Below are positions 1 through 10,944 of a stretch of DNA of 64,000 bases, in pieces. The stretch is from contig NC_037094.1 of the NCBI RefSeq assembly GCF_002994745.2, positions 62,246,139 through 62,310,138 of the forward strand, in the 5' to 3' direction. How positions within the stretch are numbered: the stretch's first letter is position 1; each line of letters starts with the position of its first letter. Source of the DNA: Rosa chinensis. Lineage: Eukaryota; Streptophyta; Magnoliopsida; Rosales; Rosaceae. Made by a program: the position numbers and the translations under genes. Below the pieces are notes generated by a model. It did not search any database. It was given only the letters and a program-made list of their open reading frames with translations, and had not been told where the DNA came from.

Positions 1-102
1 AAAAGCCCTCTTCTTCTTCATCTTCTTTTCAAGATCCGCTTTTTGCTTCCTCAAAGATCTCATCTTTCTGACACCCATTGCCACAGTGCGCACCAGCCTC
101 AT
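1..102 (-). CDS. 5' end of a lysine-rich protein gene (partial, runs off the window)
   Basis: The minus strand has an ATG at 102-100 followed by 34 open codons to the window edge, beginning MRLVRTVAMGVRKMRSLRKQ. It is rich in Lys and Arg and ends in a Lys tract. A paralogue at 33752-33543 starts MRLVRKEIFGVRKMKSLRKE, with the same start and the same Lys tract, so the reading frame is conserved between two diverged copies. This favours a real (or recently real) coding start over chance. The upstream leader contains copies of the 'AAACCCTAA/AAACCCTAG' motif often seen near plant gene starts. I do not recognise the family. The 3' part lies outside the window, so integrity is unknown. Confidence 0.45.
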   Translation of the reverse strand, partial: MRLVRTVAMGVRKMRSLRKQKADLEKKMKKKRAF

Positions 103-1189
103 CTTTGTTGATCTAACTAATCGAAACAAACCGACTTTGGAGGAAAAATAGCACTATTTTAGGGTTTCGTGGTGCTATGAATCTGCAAATTTGAGACAGA
201 CAATACGGACTTAAGAATTAGGGTTTCAGACTGAGAATGGAAAGTGAAAGAGATTTCGATTTCTCAGAATCGTCGAAGCAATTTTAAGACGAAATTGCAG
301 AAAACAAGAATTAGGGTTTCGTAGATGGGAAACGATGAGGAACAGAGAAACTGAGAAATAGAAATCGGGGTGGTTTGATTTGTGTTATATATATAGGCAC
401 GCCTATTGGGTCAGTTTGCCAGTAAAGTCCACGCTGTCATCCAACGGTAACAAAAGCCTTTTGGGCCACTGATTTAGGCCCAAAACATTTGATTTTTGTA
501 ATTTCCCAAGAGAAAAGGGAATAAGATATTTTAATTGGTAAGCCAATTTCTAAAAACAAAAACAAAATGGAAATGGTACATTTTTTTTTTTTTTTTTTGG
601 AAATTTCTAAAGTGCATTGTGCACATGCTTCATGTTACATAACATCATCTTAGCCGTTCCTAAGACTCTAATATTTTTACTTGGTAGCTTAGACTATAAT
701 TAATTTATAATATTTTTCAGAAAAAGTAACTTATAATATTAAATATTATACTGTTTATTTATTCTCAAAGTAAAAAATAAAAATGTTAAAGCTATAAACT
801 AATTGCAATTAGCTTTCATTGCCTATTTTGATTTCCCTCTGCCGGATGTGATCATATTGATCTGGTTCTGGACACCATCTCAAGTAGGGTGATTGATGCA
901 ATGCATGAGCCTTTATTTCACCCTTTTACAAAGGAGGAGACAGTGATCACATTAAAGCCAATGGCCTCACAAAACTCACCAAGTCTTTATTGGATGCATG
1001 CATTGTTTTTCCAGAAGTAGTACTGGCACATTGTAGCCAAAGAGACATAACATGTTTCTGAGTGCTAAATGAAGGGATGGATCGGATCTTGGTACTATTA
1101 TTAATCATACACTTATTAATTTGATTCTAAAGATTTCCCAGCCACAACATGTCACGAATTTTCGAACGATAGCCTCTGCAACGTCATAT

Positions 1190-2241
1190 CGAGGTTCTAA
1201 AAAACGCTAGGCGCTAGTCGGGCGGTGACCCAGGGACTACCGCCTAGGGGCCTAGGCGGGGACTAGGCGGTTTTTATTTTTTTTAATTTTTTAATTATTT
1301 TATGACATATACTTAATAAATAATAATTTTTAATCACCTAATATACTAATATGCATGAATTATCTCATGCTATCTCATATTAATTAATAATGAAACTTTA
1401 AAAAAATGGGCAATTAATTATTTAATATGAAGCTCTAGCTAGCTGTCAACTATTACATCACTTCTTTAAAAAAAAAAAAAAAAACAAACAAACAAACAAA
1501 CCACCCCCACCCCACACGTCTCATCTTCTTCATCTCTCCTCTAGTCTTCTTTCTCATCTCCAGCATCTCTCTTTATCTCTTGGTTCTGCTTCATCTTCCC
1601 AGAAGCCACATCTCACCTCTTCTTCACCCACTTCTCAAAATCCAAACCCCAACAAAGCTAAACCCATATTCATTTCTACGCTCTTCTCCTCCCCCAAATC
1701 CTCTCTCTCAATCTCAGAGCCCATCCCATCTCGCCTCTCGAAGAGTGATACCCAACTCGAAATCTCAGTCAAGAAGCTCTTCGTGCCGCCACAGATGCAA
1801 TCTGATCGCGAATCGAATTGTCAAGTTTGGTTGATTTGGTTCATGATTGAATTTGTTAGGATTTGAATTTGATATCTTTGTTATGATGGATTTGTCAATC
1901 AGTGGAATTAATCTGTTGGGGTAGGTTTGTTTTTGAATCATGGTCATCGATTCCGGATTCGAGTTTCATGATGGAGAACGAAGCAAGTTGCTTACAGAGT
2001 TACAACATACACCAGAGGAGGAAAATTCCAGAATCCAGCGACGAAAAAAAAATTCCAAAATCCAGCGCCTAGCGCCCAACCCCGGCGCCTAGACCGCCTA
2101 ACCTCCGCCTAGATCTTCTAGGCGGCCGCCGAGAAACCAAACGCCCAACTCAATCTACTAGCCCAAAATCAGATCGGACACCCTGCGCCTAGCACCTAGA
2201 TGCCGCCTAGGCGGGTGCCTAGCCCGTTTTTTAGAACCTTG
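1190..2241. mobile_element. hAT-like non-autonomous element with 8-bp target duplication
   Basis: The ends are inverted: the left end reads CGAGGTTCTAAAAAACGC and the reverse complement of the right end reads CAAGGTTCTAAAAAACGG. Subterminal regions on both sides are dense in CCTAGGCG-type motifs in inverted orientation. The element is flanked by the direct repeat CGTCATAT at 1182-1189 and 2242-2249. The paralogous locus near 40540 has a single CGTCATAT with no insertion, which is a clean empty site. An 8-bp duplication and a CAAGG-type terminus fit the hAT superfamily. The interior has no convincing transposase; the 84-aa open frame at 1580-1834 is low-complexity Ser/Pro sequence. Confidence 0.8.
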
Positions 2242-2354
2242 CGTCATATACAAACTTATTTCAAACACAATTGTGAGTCAAACTAACGAAAATTCTATTG
2301 CATGATGTTATATCTCCCTCTCAATTCTACTCAGCAAACACATTCACAATAATA

Positions 2355-2474
2355 TTGTGGTGGCATTTGAAACTATTCATTCAATTAGAACACAAACAAG
2401 TGGTGATAACCCTATAATGGTCTTAAATCTAGATATTAGTAATGCATATGATCGAGTTGAATGGATTTTATATA
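2355..2474 (+). pseudogene. LINE reverse-transcriptase fragment
   Basis: The frame reads VAFETIHSIRTQ and then LDISNAYDRVEW. The second piece matches the conserved palm segment of plant L1-type RT (K-L-D-x-S-K-A-Y-D-R-V-E-W). Only about 40 codons survive before the sequence becomes AT-rich noise. The same relic is in both inverted arms (around 40840-40945, and reversed around 56900-56985), so it belongs to the old duplicated block. In the arms it is split by a later poly(A) element at codons equivalent to ETIHSI. Confidence 0.75.
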
Positions 2475-2648
2475 TACATCTTAATTCTATATTTTCTGTT
2501 AAATTTTTTTTTTCTCTATTTTGTTATTGTCCAAAAAAATTGCAATTGCACCCTCACTGTTATTCTTTTGGCAAACAAAAATGAAATATAATATAACGTA
2601 CTTGTAAAACCTAACTCTTGCAAGGCAAGGAAAAATAATATATATTTA

Positions 2649-3652
2649 CTTTTCTTTTTTTTTTGGAATGAAAATGTCAACTCCATGAATAATAAGAAAG
2701 ATTACAAAAGATAGATGTAGAAGCTACATCAAAAATGAAAAAAGCGACAATAAAAAATTGAAAATAAAACCTAGCATAGCTATAGCTAGATGCAATAATG
2801 CATCTGAAGACGCACCGGATGTAATCCGGGCTATTTAAATAATTACTAATGGTATGACAGACCATAAAAGGCTAATCTTCCATAAAAGTAACCGGTGATA
2901 TGACCAACCAAACATATTCCTCGTATCTCGTACGCCGAAAAAAGAACAATCTTCCACCTATGTTATCGATAGTATGACCGACCATAAAAGGGTAACCTTC
3001 TAACCATATAACTGGTGATATGACCATCCATGCATCTTCCATGTAAAAAATACGCCAAATAGAGGATAATCTTCCACCTGAAAAACAGTACCACAACTCA
3101 ATGACTCATATCCAAGCAACATAGGCCCAACCCAAGCCCAGAGCCCTAACCCAAATCAAGGCAGGACCTGGATCCCAAGGAAGAACCCAGATCCAGACCT
3201 GACCCCCCGAATCCCAAAGCCAGACCCAACCCCAGTCTTCAAGCCCTTCTTGCCAATCCACAGCCCAAACCAAAATCCAGGCCTAGCAAGGAACCTGGAT
3301 CCAAGCACAAACCTCCCTCCAGACACACCACCGCGTCCTCAGTCCAAGCTTCGCCGCCCAACGCAGCCATGCTCGCCTCCATCCAATCAAGATCTGCGGT
3401 CAGATCCGGCTCCTGCATAACTCAGATCGGACCGAAAACCCAATTAATCTGCAGCCACACCGCGCCGCCACATCCACTGTGCCATTCCTTTTCACCACCA
3501 GATTCGAAAGGCCCTTCCACCCCCCCAAAGCTCCTATGGCCGCAAAACATGAAACCCTGCCACAAAGAAGAAGATTTGGTCCCTCCCTCGTGATGTAGGC
3601 TTCCTAGGGCCTCCATATTCATGGAGGAAGATTCAGAGACGGAACGCGGAGA
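2649..3652 (-). mobile_element. About 1-kb insertion, probable non-autonomous poly(A) retroelement
   Basis: Aligning 2620-2648 and 3653-3728 with 41960-42105 shows about 1 kb of extra sequence here. It starts with a T-run (2652-2661), which is a poly(A) tail if the element lies on the minus strand, and becomes GC-rich at the far end (3120-3650), as expected for a 5' region. Inside, 2860-3090 holds two diverged copies of a 'TATGAC(C/A)(G/A)ACCATAAAAG...CTTCCA' module. No reverse transcriptase was found. A target duplication is not obvious. Confidence 0.45.
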
Positions 3653-3783
3653 AAATTATCTTCCAAAACACTCAAACAGTCATAAAACCTATGAATTATA
3701 CTAATAAGAACAAATTTGATTTAACTCACATAACTTCCGTGCGTGCACTTTGCACCACCAATCTATTTTTTTCTTATGACGAA

Positions 3784-3970
3784 GTCTATTAATTATACTC
3801 AATTCATTTTTACAATAAATTCACTATCATAATTAAGAATCGCAAACTTGACCAAATTAGCCAAAAGTATAGCATAGAGTCTATTAATTATACTCAATCC
3901 ATTTTTGCAAAAGTTCACTATCAGAATTCGGAATCGCAAACTTGACCAAATTAGCCAAAAGTATAGCATA
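3784..3970. repeat. Two-unit tandem repeat, 95-bp period
   Basis: GTCTATTAATTATACTCAA recurs at 3784 and 3879, and the full 95-bp unit is repeated with a few substitutions, ending at about 3970. It contains no coding content. Confidence 0.8.
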
Positions 3971-4441
3971 ATCAATAACAATCACAATCATAATCGGTTA
4001 AAATCTAAAAGAATCGATTAAAATAATTTCCATTTACATACCTCACATATAATCTGGTATAAACAAAGAGATCGGGTGAAATGAATTACTAATTTATTAA
4101 TTTCAAACAAAGGCACGAAATACACTTGGGAACGAAAAATGCCTTGTTGGAATCGGTGCAGTATTGATCGCACTGGCGGATCACAGTGTGTTGGATGAAG
4201 CTCTGCTCTGTCTTCGTAGGAAATGCTTGCGATACTGTTGCGTTTGGCATGTGGATTGGGAGCTAAGCATGTGGGAGTGAAGGGCATGTTGCTTTCTAGT
4301 GTTTAGTATGTCCTCATCTACAAAAAAGAATGTCCTCACTAGCTTAAATGTATATCTTATGTCTGTGATTTTCTGAAGTGTTGTCGAGGTGTCTAGCACT
4401 TTGCTACATCTTATTCCTCTTCACGTAATTACATATTTATC

Positions 4442-4448
<7 letters not shown>

Positions 4449-4472
<24 letters not shown>
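4449..4472. repeat. (CT)n microsatellite
   Basis: About 12 uninterrupted CT units are present. The surrounding 3970-5035 is AT-rich, and I see no gene in it. Confidence 0.9.
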
Positions 4473-4473
<1 letters not shown>

Positions 4474-5038
4474 ATTAAAAGAAGAATAAGTAATCTTTTC
4501 AAAAAAAAAAAAAAGAAGAAGAAGAATAAGTAATATAATGGTACATTCTATTTGGACCTCTCAATCTTCTCTTTGCCCTCTGCTTTTATTTGTTTTCTAT
4601 AACACTTCCTATTTTACCATGTACGTTAAAAATGCCAAAAGCCGACTTGGTTGCCATCGCATTGCTAATTTCAGTTGACTCAGGCAGAATCTGAGCTATA
4701 ATTTGTTTCAATACAGGCCGAGGAGCATTGAGAATCATGATCTAGAGAGGGATGAATGTATGAAGGTAGGGTCTACTGGAGAATAATTTGCTGAGAGAGA
4801 TTCTCACGAATCAAAAGCCAAATCAAATTCAATGGAAACCAAAAATCAAATCCGAAAGGAAAGAGCACCTCTATAATACTGTCAAAATAAAAAAGCAGAT
4901 AAAACTTTTATAATATTTAAAATTACACTTGGCTTCTTCTTCTTCGGGATATCTTTTCAAAATGGATGGTCCCATGTTTTATCTTTTTCATGTTGCTCTG
5001 TCATTGCACACCTAAACTTCTAATTTTTTGTTGAATTT

Positions 5039-5777
5039 TTCTATTGGAACCTCCAAATTTGCTCACTTGACCTCTATACTTTTTACACCTCTTATCAATT
5101 TTTCAAATACTAAATTTACTCATTAAACCTCACTAAAGTTCCTCAAATAACCTCACTCATATAATTAATTTACAAACAAACTAAGATCTTTATAATAAAA
5201 AACTTAGCCATTTCAATGATTTAATTACTCTATAAATCTTAATTACATTTCCATTTCTTAATCAGACAACATAAATCTCTTATCCAATAAAAAAAAATCA
5301 AACACAAGGTATTGAGTTTGAAAAATTAATAAAAAAAAAATAACATGAACTATTATGTGATTTTTTTTATTTACTTTTTCTTTTTTGGCTGTTCAAAAAA
5401 AAAAAAGATTAATCATTTTTTCTTAATGTTTCTCTATTTTCTGTACCTCGTGATTAATTATTTAAATATTTTTTATTTATTTTTCTTCGCTAGCTCTTTT
5501 TTTTTTCTTCTTCTTTTTACAAATATAATGGATAGATTTATATATATGAATGCTTTAATGAGTATGTAGTGAAATTGGAAAATGAAAATAAATAGGGAAA
5601 ATAATAAAGAATGCAAACTAATATTATTGAATTGGAAAGTCTAGAGAAAATAAATATAACTATTTTTTTTTGTATAATTATTGTCCTTAATAGTCATTTT
5701 ATAGTAGGTTATATATGTCATTTAATAATTCATAATAGAGTGAGGTCAAGTGAGCAGATTTGGAGGTCCCAATAGAA
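5039..5777. mobile_element. MITE-like element with about 36-bp terminal inverted repeats
   Basis: 5039-5074 (starting TTCTATTGGAACCTCCAAAT) is the near-perfect reverse complement of 5742-5777, with about two mismatches. The 740-bp element is very AT-rich and has no credible protein. The family was not recognised, and a target duplication was not identified with confidence. Confidence 0.6.
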
Positions 5778-5967
5778 ACTCTCTTTTTTGTTTGTTCATA
5801 ACTTTAGTTTTATCAGAGATATGTTCTTTAATTACTGGCTTTTAATACGAAGTGATTTTTTGATGAGCACTCTACCGACCTTTGATGCTACTTTCTTCTC
5901 CCCCGGAACATGACATTTGCTTCAATAATTTTTTATTTTCATTGTTGCTTGACAGGTAGAAAGGGGA

Positions 5968-6448
5968 TTAAATTTGTACAAACTTACCCGCCACCGAAGC
6001 CACATTAACGATGGTGGACTTGACTTCCAAAGTTGGAGGTATATTGTCTATCTTCACCCAAAAGAAAAGAGAATCCATCTTCACCGTACTCGGAGCAGCA
6101 AGCCCATCATATGGCTGGATAATCATCGGAGCCCGGTTGAAATACCATGGTCCTTCCCAAAGCACCTTGTTTCGATCCTTTTTGAGATCGAAGGCAAATA
6201 CAAAAAGCTTCTGAGCCCGTTCTTGGACTTTGAACCTGCTGTCAAGGACCCATATAGCGAAAGTGGCGGTGCAGATCCTACGCAGCAAATGGTTTCACCG
6301 TCAACGGCTTCGCTAGCAAGAATGCCTGGGCGTTGCCCTGAGAAGCAACACCGCCCATGCAAGAGACGTCAATGACATCTGTCCTCGCCAGCGCTAGCGA
6401 TGCAACAAAGCTCGTGGTGACGTCGTCGATGGAGGAGGAGGCAGCCAT
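5968..6448 (-). pseudogene. LINE ORF1 fragment (DUF4283-type)
   Basis: The minus strand has ATG at 6448-6446 (MAASSSIDDVTTSFVASLAL) leading to AKPLTVKPF. A frame change near 6288-6290 follows, then RRICTATFAIW...LFVFAFDLKKDRNKVLWEGPWYFNRAPMI. The 'LxFxF ... D...VLxxGPWxFxxxxL' pattern is the hallmark of the DUF4283 domain of plant LINE ORF1/gag proteins. It ends at a stop at 5968 and no zinc knuckle or RT follows, so it is truncated as well as frameshifted. The intact protein would bind element RNA. Confidence 0.7.
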
Positions 6449-6576
6449 GTTGACAGGGAAAGGGGAGGATCAACGAGGGGCCGTCATGCTAGAATTAGGG
6501 TTTCCCGGTTTAAGAGCGTCCAAGCGGCGCTGCTAGTTTTTCATTAGTAATAGCTAAAATATATATACACACACAC

Positions 6577-6780
6577 TATTATTAAGAGAAGAGGCTTTGT
6601 TAGCCAAAACTAAAATTTTTGACAAATTTAACCCTGAAAGATTAAAAAACTTTGAGAATAAATTAAAGGGTCTTTTCCCGTATACCCGAAAAGCGCCTGT
6701 ATTTTTCCCAACTGCCCAAAACTTTTGTATTACACTATTGCTGATAGACAAAGACTAAAAGGGATAGTGTTTCTGAAAAA
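6577..6780 (+). mobile_element. Possible Helitron 5' terminus
   Basis: CTATTATTAAGAGAAGAGG followed by TTTGTTAGCCAAAAC is closely similar to the start of the Helitron-like element at 15036 (CTATTATTAAAAGAAGAGG). I could not locate a matching 3' hairpin/CTAGT end, so only the left terminus is proposed. The region from here to 7120 contains no gene. Confidence 0.35.
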
Positions 6781-7126
6781 TGCATTTTGTATCCTATATT
6801 GGTCCTTGGTTTTAACAATATTGTTCGACCAAGAAAAACTTTGTCCTAGACGACAAAAATTTCAAACAAGACTAGCCTTCAACATGCCCAAGTTTTTCAT
6901 CTAACGGTTACTTTAACAGGCGGAATCACTGCTGCTTGGTCTAATTTTTGGTTCTAAGACTAATTTTTCTAGAAGAAAAATACTATTAGGACTTTTGGAT
7001 TTCTAAAGGATGCATGCATTTAGAAACATGAATGCCAACGATGATTATAATGACAATAACAACTATAATTATGAAAATGTAATGCCAACTATATTAGTTG
7101 AAGAAGTGGGTGAGCAACCATCTGAA

Positions 7127-7136
7127 TTTATTTATT
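7127..7136 (-). terminator. Candidate poly(A) signals of the provirus
   Basis: On the minus strand two overlapping AATAAA hexamers lie about 220 nt downstream of the expected transcription start. This is the right distance for the terminal redundancy of caulimovirid pregenomic RNA. Confidence 0.45.
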
Positions 7137-7167
7137 CAAATATACATACATGCTAAACATTTAGAGC

Positions 7168-7219
7168 CTCATTCTCAGGTAAACAGCAAAAAGGCTGTTT
7201 AGCTATCCATAAGAATGAG
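7168..7219 (-). other. Leader hairpin of the pararetroviral RNA
   Basis: There are two nested perfect stems. CTCATTCT (7168-7175) pairs with AGAATGAG (7212-7219), and TAAACAG (7180-7186) pairs with CTGTTTA (7195-7201). It lies between the TATA box and the poly(A) signal, within the predicted RNA leader. Caulimovirid leaders are known to fold into strong stems; a specific role here is inference. Confidence 0.55.
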
Positions 7220-7381
7220 ATCTGGTACTTACTTGATAAGAACACACTGCTTCACACTTTAGACAGGAAGAGAAGCACACTGCTATACTAGTTGAGAGAA
7301 GACTCTTCTACTCAATTCTGTTTTTCGATTCTATCTCTGATATGGCAATTTTCGAATGCCTTCTAAGGGAAGCTAAAGCTC

Positions 7382-7390
7382 CTTATATAG
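7382..7390 (-). promoter_or_regulatory. TATA box of the pararetroviral promoter
   Basis: The minus strand reads CCCTATATAAGGAGC, a textbook plant/caulimovirid TATA box, placed just after the end of the polyprotein (7614). The predicted start is near 7355. The integrated promoter points out of the provirus toward 7000. Confidence 0.65.
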
Positions 7391-7613
7391 GGAGCGGACC
7401 TTAAATTACAATTGAAAACATCTAAATGTACAGGACAACTCTGTGACCTTTCAGCTTTTCTGAGTGCTCCTGATAATGGAGGTCGGTTAGGAAAAGCAGA
7501 AAAGTAGTTGGTGAAACATCTCTTTTTTGAATTTTTGCAAAAGCAAAAGTAGCTTTTAGAAAAGTCTAAAGGTCTACAGTTGCAAGTTTGGTGCTGATTC
7601 TTCACCTGTAGCT

Positions 7614-8354
7614 TCACATGTTCTCGTCTGTTTCAGAATTGTGGCCAAAGACAAAGGAGTTGTTGTCTGCCTGGGCCATGCGAGTTGTTGTTGCATTGTC
7701 CTCGACGTCTGTATCAACATACATTTTGTGGTGGTTGTCATTTTCAAGCTTTTCCACCCAGTGCATGCATGCCATCGTCGAGTCTATCTCTTTTCTGGTT
7801 AGAGATAAGAATAGGTCACTGCTGACTACGTCAGGATGATCGTAAGCAATGATAATTATTTTTTCTCCTGCTGCCAGGAAGGTATTGCTGATATCTTCAG
7901 AGATTATCTTCTTCATGTATTCTAGGGCCATGGCCTTCATCCAGGGAATGCTTGAATTTGGTTGACCATTGTACCCAACACAGGCTGGTTGAAGATATTT
8001 CCTTGGGATGATTCTCACATAATGATATGGAGGAATATAATCAACTTCACCATTTGCCTTCTGGATCCATTCTGGAGGAGTGGACCTGAACTTTAGACGA
8101 AGCATACAGTCATTCTTTCTGATGTTCTTGACTGTGTTGACAATAATTGGTGGCAAACCTTTCAGATCTTCATTAGTTTTGGTCCACAAATTATGGACAA
8201 AACCATTTTCAACAAGCCAAAGCTTGTGTTCCTGAGGATGTTCACTCTGAACATTAACTAAGTATCTTCCAACGTAAGGTCCTGACACGATAAAGAGAGT
8301 TGGAGGAACTAGTTCTTCTGGATTATGTCTTCCTATCAGACTATGGAATTCATG
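7614..8354 (-). pseudogene. Pararetroviral polyprotein, C-terminal region
   Basis: This stretch is in the same frame as the RT/RNase H part and is separated from it only by the stop at 8357-8355. About 225 residues are open from 8288, beginning MSGPYVGRYLVNV and ending at 7614. It contains many Trp, Pro and charged residues but no motif I can name. Such C-terminal extensions of unknown role occur after RNase H in petuvirus and florendovirus polyproteins. It borders the viral promoter region at 7390. Confidence 0.65.
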
Positions 8355-10226
8355 TCAGTCTGATTCATTGAGTGCTATGATAGGGACCCTAGCACATTCT
8401 GGACTTTCAAGGAAGTGAATTTTCTCTTTCTTTACAGCACTCTGCTGCATGTGGACTTCTTCAGTTTGTGGTCTGGCATTCTCATAAAGTTCTTCAGATA
8501 AAGCAAAGAGTGTCGGGAACATTAGACCACTGCTTCTTTCCTGGAAGGCAAACAAGAGGTTATCTAGGATTGCCTTCTGGTGATAAGCCAGTCTCCTGCC
8601 AGTTCTGAACACAGGAGTATCAAAAGTTCTTAATTCATAATTAAAAACTTTTATAACTCCACTTGGAGTTGGTCTGCTTTTTGGCAAAGCAGCAGCCATC
8701 AACGGTCTTGAGGTGCCTTTACCGTCTGCCGTTTGAGACGGGCTAGCCAATCCTTTACCCTGGGATTGATCAGTTGAGGCTAAGCCTTTTGAGCTTAGCA
8801 GAAACCTTTTAAGGATTTTTTCTTTGGTTTCTCTTGGATCCTCTTCAGGTTCCTGTTCTTTCCCAGTTCTTCTGCTTCTGGGATTACGACCTTCGTCGTC
8901 TTCTCTGTGGCTGAACATTGCCATTTCTCTGGTCAATGCGTCTGGAAGATGGTTCTTGTTTCCTGCAATTAATTCAACAGTATAATCAGATTGGTTAAGA
9001 AATAATTGCCAGTTAGCTAATCTTCCTCTATCGGCAGCTTTATCAAGTTTAAAGTTTTTGAAATTCTTTACTCTAGCACAATCGGTGCTGACAGTAAAGG
9101 GTTTTCCAAGATAAGCTGGAGAATTTAAAATTGTTTTCTTGACAGCCAAGATTTCTTTTTCCCCTGTGGGATAATTTAGTTCTGCAGGGCTGAACTTGCC
9201 ACTACAAAATTTGTAGATCTTTTCAATGTTAGTTCCAGGCGCTCTCGCCAGAACCACACCCGACCAGTAATTATCACTCGCATCTGTCTGGAGGATAATC
9301 TCATCATTCTCTTCTGGTTGTTGAAGAGGAGGGAGGTTTTTGCAGAGATTTTTTATCTGCTTCACGATCTTTTCATCATCTTCAGTGAAGTTCCATTTTC
9401 TTTTGGAACTTGTCTTAGGAGATAACATTGCTGTTAACCCTGAGATTTTGGGGATGAAATCTCTCCCATAATTTATGACACCAAGGAATCTCTCTAGACT
9501 CTTAGCATCAGGAATTCTGTCTGGAAACTTCCAGATTTTTTCAAGAATATGGGGCTGGAGTTTTATGACTCCATTCTTGATGTTTATCCCTAGGAAATCA
9601 ACTTCATCGAGGATAAAGAAGATTTTCTTCTCGCCTAGGATAATTCCGTGCTGAACTATCAGCTTTACTACCTCGTGGAGGTGTTTCATGTGTTCTTCTC
9701 TGTTTTTGGAGAAGACCAGGATGTCATCTATGTAGACGACGCAGAACTCCGCAACGTGCTTGAAGATGTTGTCCATCTTTCTTTGGAAGATTGAGGGAGA
9801 TTGCTTCAGACCAAAAGGCATTACCAGCCATTCGTAATGACCTTGAGGTGTTCCAAATGCAGTGAGAGGAATGGTCTCAGGATGCATCTTGACCTGCCAG
9901 AAACCCGACTTTGCATCGAATTTCGAAAAGACTTTGGCTCCTCTGAGCTGGTTAATCAATACTCTTACTTGAGCAATTTGATAACCGTCTTTGACAGTCT
10001 TCTTGTTGAAATCTCTTTAGTCAATCACCATTCTAGCTTTTCCTCGTAGATTCTCTGCATGATTTCTCACGTAGAATGCTGGAGCATGATGAGGGCTAGT
10101 GGAAGGTTGAATTAATCTTTTGTTCAGGAGATCTTCAATATCACTTCTGAATTCTTTATGATCTTCCTCTTTGTACTGAGGAATGGCTTTGACATGACAG
10201 ATGGCATTCATGTCATGCAATCTCAA
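8355..10226 (-). pseudogene. Pararetroviral reverse transcriptase and RNase H
   Basis: RT begins around KARMVID (near 10020). It then shows FSKFDAKSGFWQVKM (fingers/palm, first catalytic Asp), LVMPFGLKQSPSIFQRKM, and YIDDILVF, with the catalytic Asp pair intact. RNase H follows with LQTDASDNYWSG (first Asp), GEKEILAV (Glu), STDC (Asp) and LPDALTRE. The product would copy viral RNA to DNA and degrade the template. The frame is interrupted by TAA at 10019-10017, just inside the RT N-terminus, and ends at TGA 8357-8355. The last roughly 170 residues after RNase H are Lys/Arg/Pro-rich linker. Confidence 0.9.
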
Positions 10227-10944
10227 TTCAATTCACAGACCACTGGGTCTTTTTCCCAAAACTTCTGAGGATTTGTATCAACATTTTGCTCTAGTAGTTT
10301 CTTGATTTTTTCAAGAGTGGGAATTTGCTGAGACTCAAGCTTGTTCTGAAAGTGCTTGAGGTTATGCTCATGGATGAAACTAGCTTCTTCCTCTTCACTA
10401 GTTTCTTCTTTTTCTTCTTCAGAAGAGTCTTCAACAAGTAATTCTTCTTGTTGCTTGATTTGGAGTATAGGCTCAAATTTGGGTTTGTAGGGGGTAAGAT
10501 CACCACTATTCTGTTGCGATCTCTGATACTGAGTAGTAAAACCAGGACCTACTACACTTTTTGCTTGTGTGAGTCGGTCTGCCCAGAACACCCGTTCTCC
10601 TTTCCTGAAGCATATCGCTTCTTCATCCTGAATGAATCTTTGTTGGAGAATAAAATCATTTCCAACAAGAAATCAGATCCTTGGCCTTCAGATTGCCAAA
10701 CATTCTGGATGATAAATGTTCCTCCACCAATGGTGATATGAACATTTTTTGCTACTTTTTTCATGGTAAGATGGCTCCCATCAAATGTAATACCAGTAGC
10801 TGATTTTTTCTTATCTTCTTTCCAGAGTTCATCTGGAATTGCAAATTTCTTTGCAACAGTAAATCCCGATCCATTATCTACAAAGGCATGTAGATGATAT
10901 TTCTTGTGATCTGGGAATTTTAGTCCAATCTCTATGTAGTTGCT
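10223..10944 (-). pseudogene. Pararetroviral aspartic protease region
   Basis: Around 10900-10860 the frame reads HLHAFVDNGSGFTVAKKF. DNGSG takes the place of the usual D-T/S-G active-site motif of a pepsin-like retroviral protease, with hydrophobic residues before the Asp as expected. Downstream are ITIGGGTFIIQNV and GSDF. The frame then changes near 10665, before the conserved 'G-x-D-F/I' segment, and resumes as FWADRLTQAKSV. It then runs through an acidic Glu-rich linker (10420-10370) to a further frame change near 10225. The enzyme would process the polyprotein; here it cannot be made whole. Confidence 0.75.

Larger units (their letters stand above)
1..3728. repeat. Diverged paralogous block shared with 33.64-34.0 and 39.45-42.1 kb
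   Basis: Positions 1-400 resemble 33640-33975. Positions 378-770 resemble 39448-40020. Positions 1096-1189 joined to 2242-2593 resemble 40467-41069. Positions 2594-2648 resemble 41941-41990, and 3653-3728 resemble 42032-42105, all in the same order and orientation. The block is interrupted here by elements at 1190-2241 and 2649-3652. In the other copy it is interrupted by the PGI/tandem-array segment and by elements at 40615-40838 and 41070-41931. Each copy therefore acts as an empty-site control for the other. Confidence 0.8.

Noticed and set aside
1580..1834. 84-aa open frame inside the hAT-like element
   Set aside because: Ser/Pro/Leu low-complexity from CT-rich DNA; no family motif; lies inside a non-autonomous transposon.
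5974..6375. 133-aa plus-strand open frame
   Set aside because: Exact antisense of the LINE ORF1 (DUF4283) fragment, which has recognisable motifs on the minus strand.
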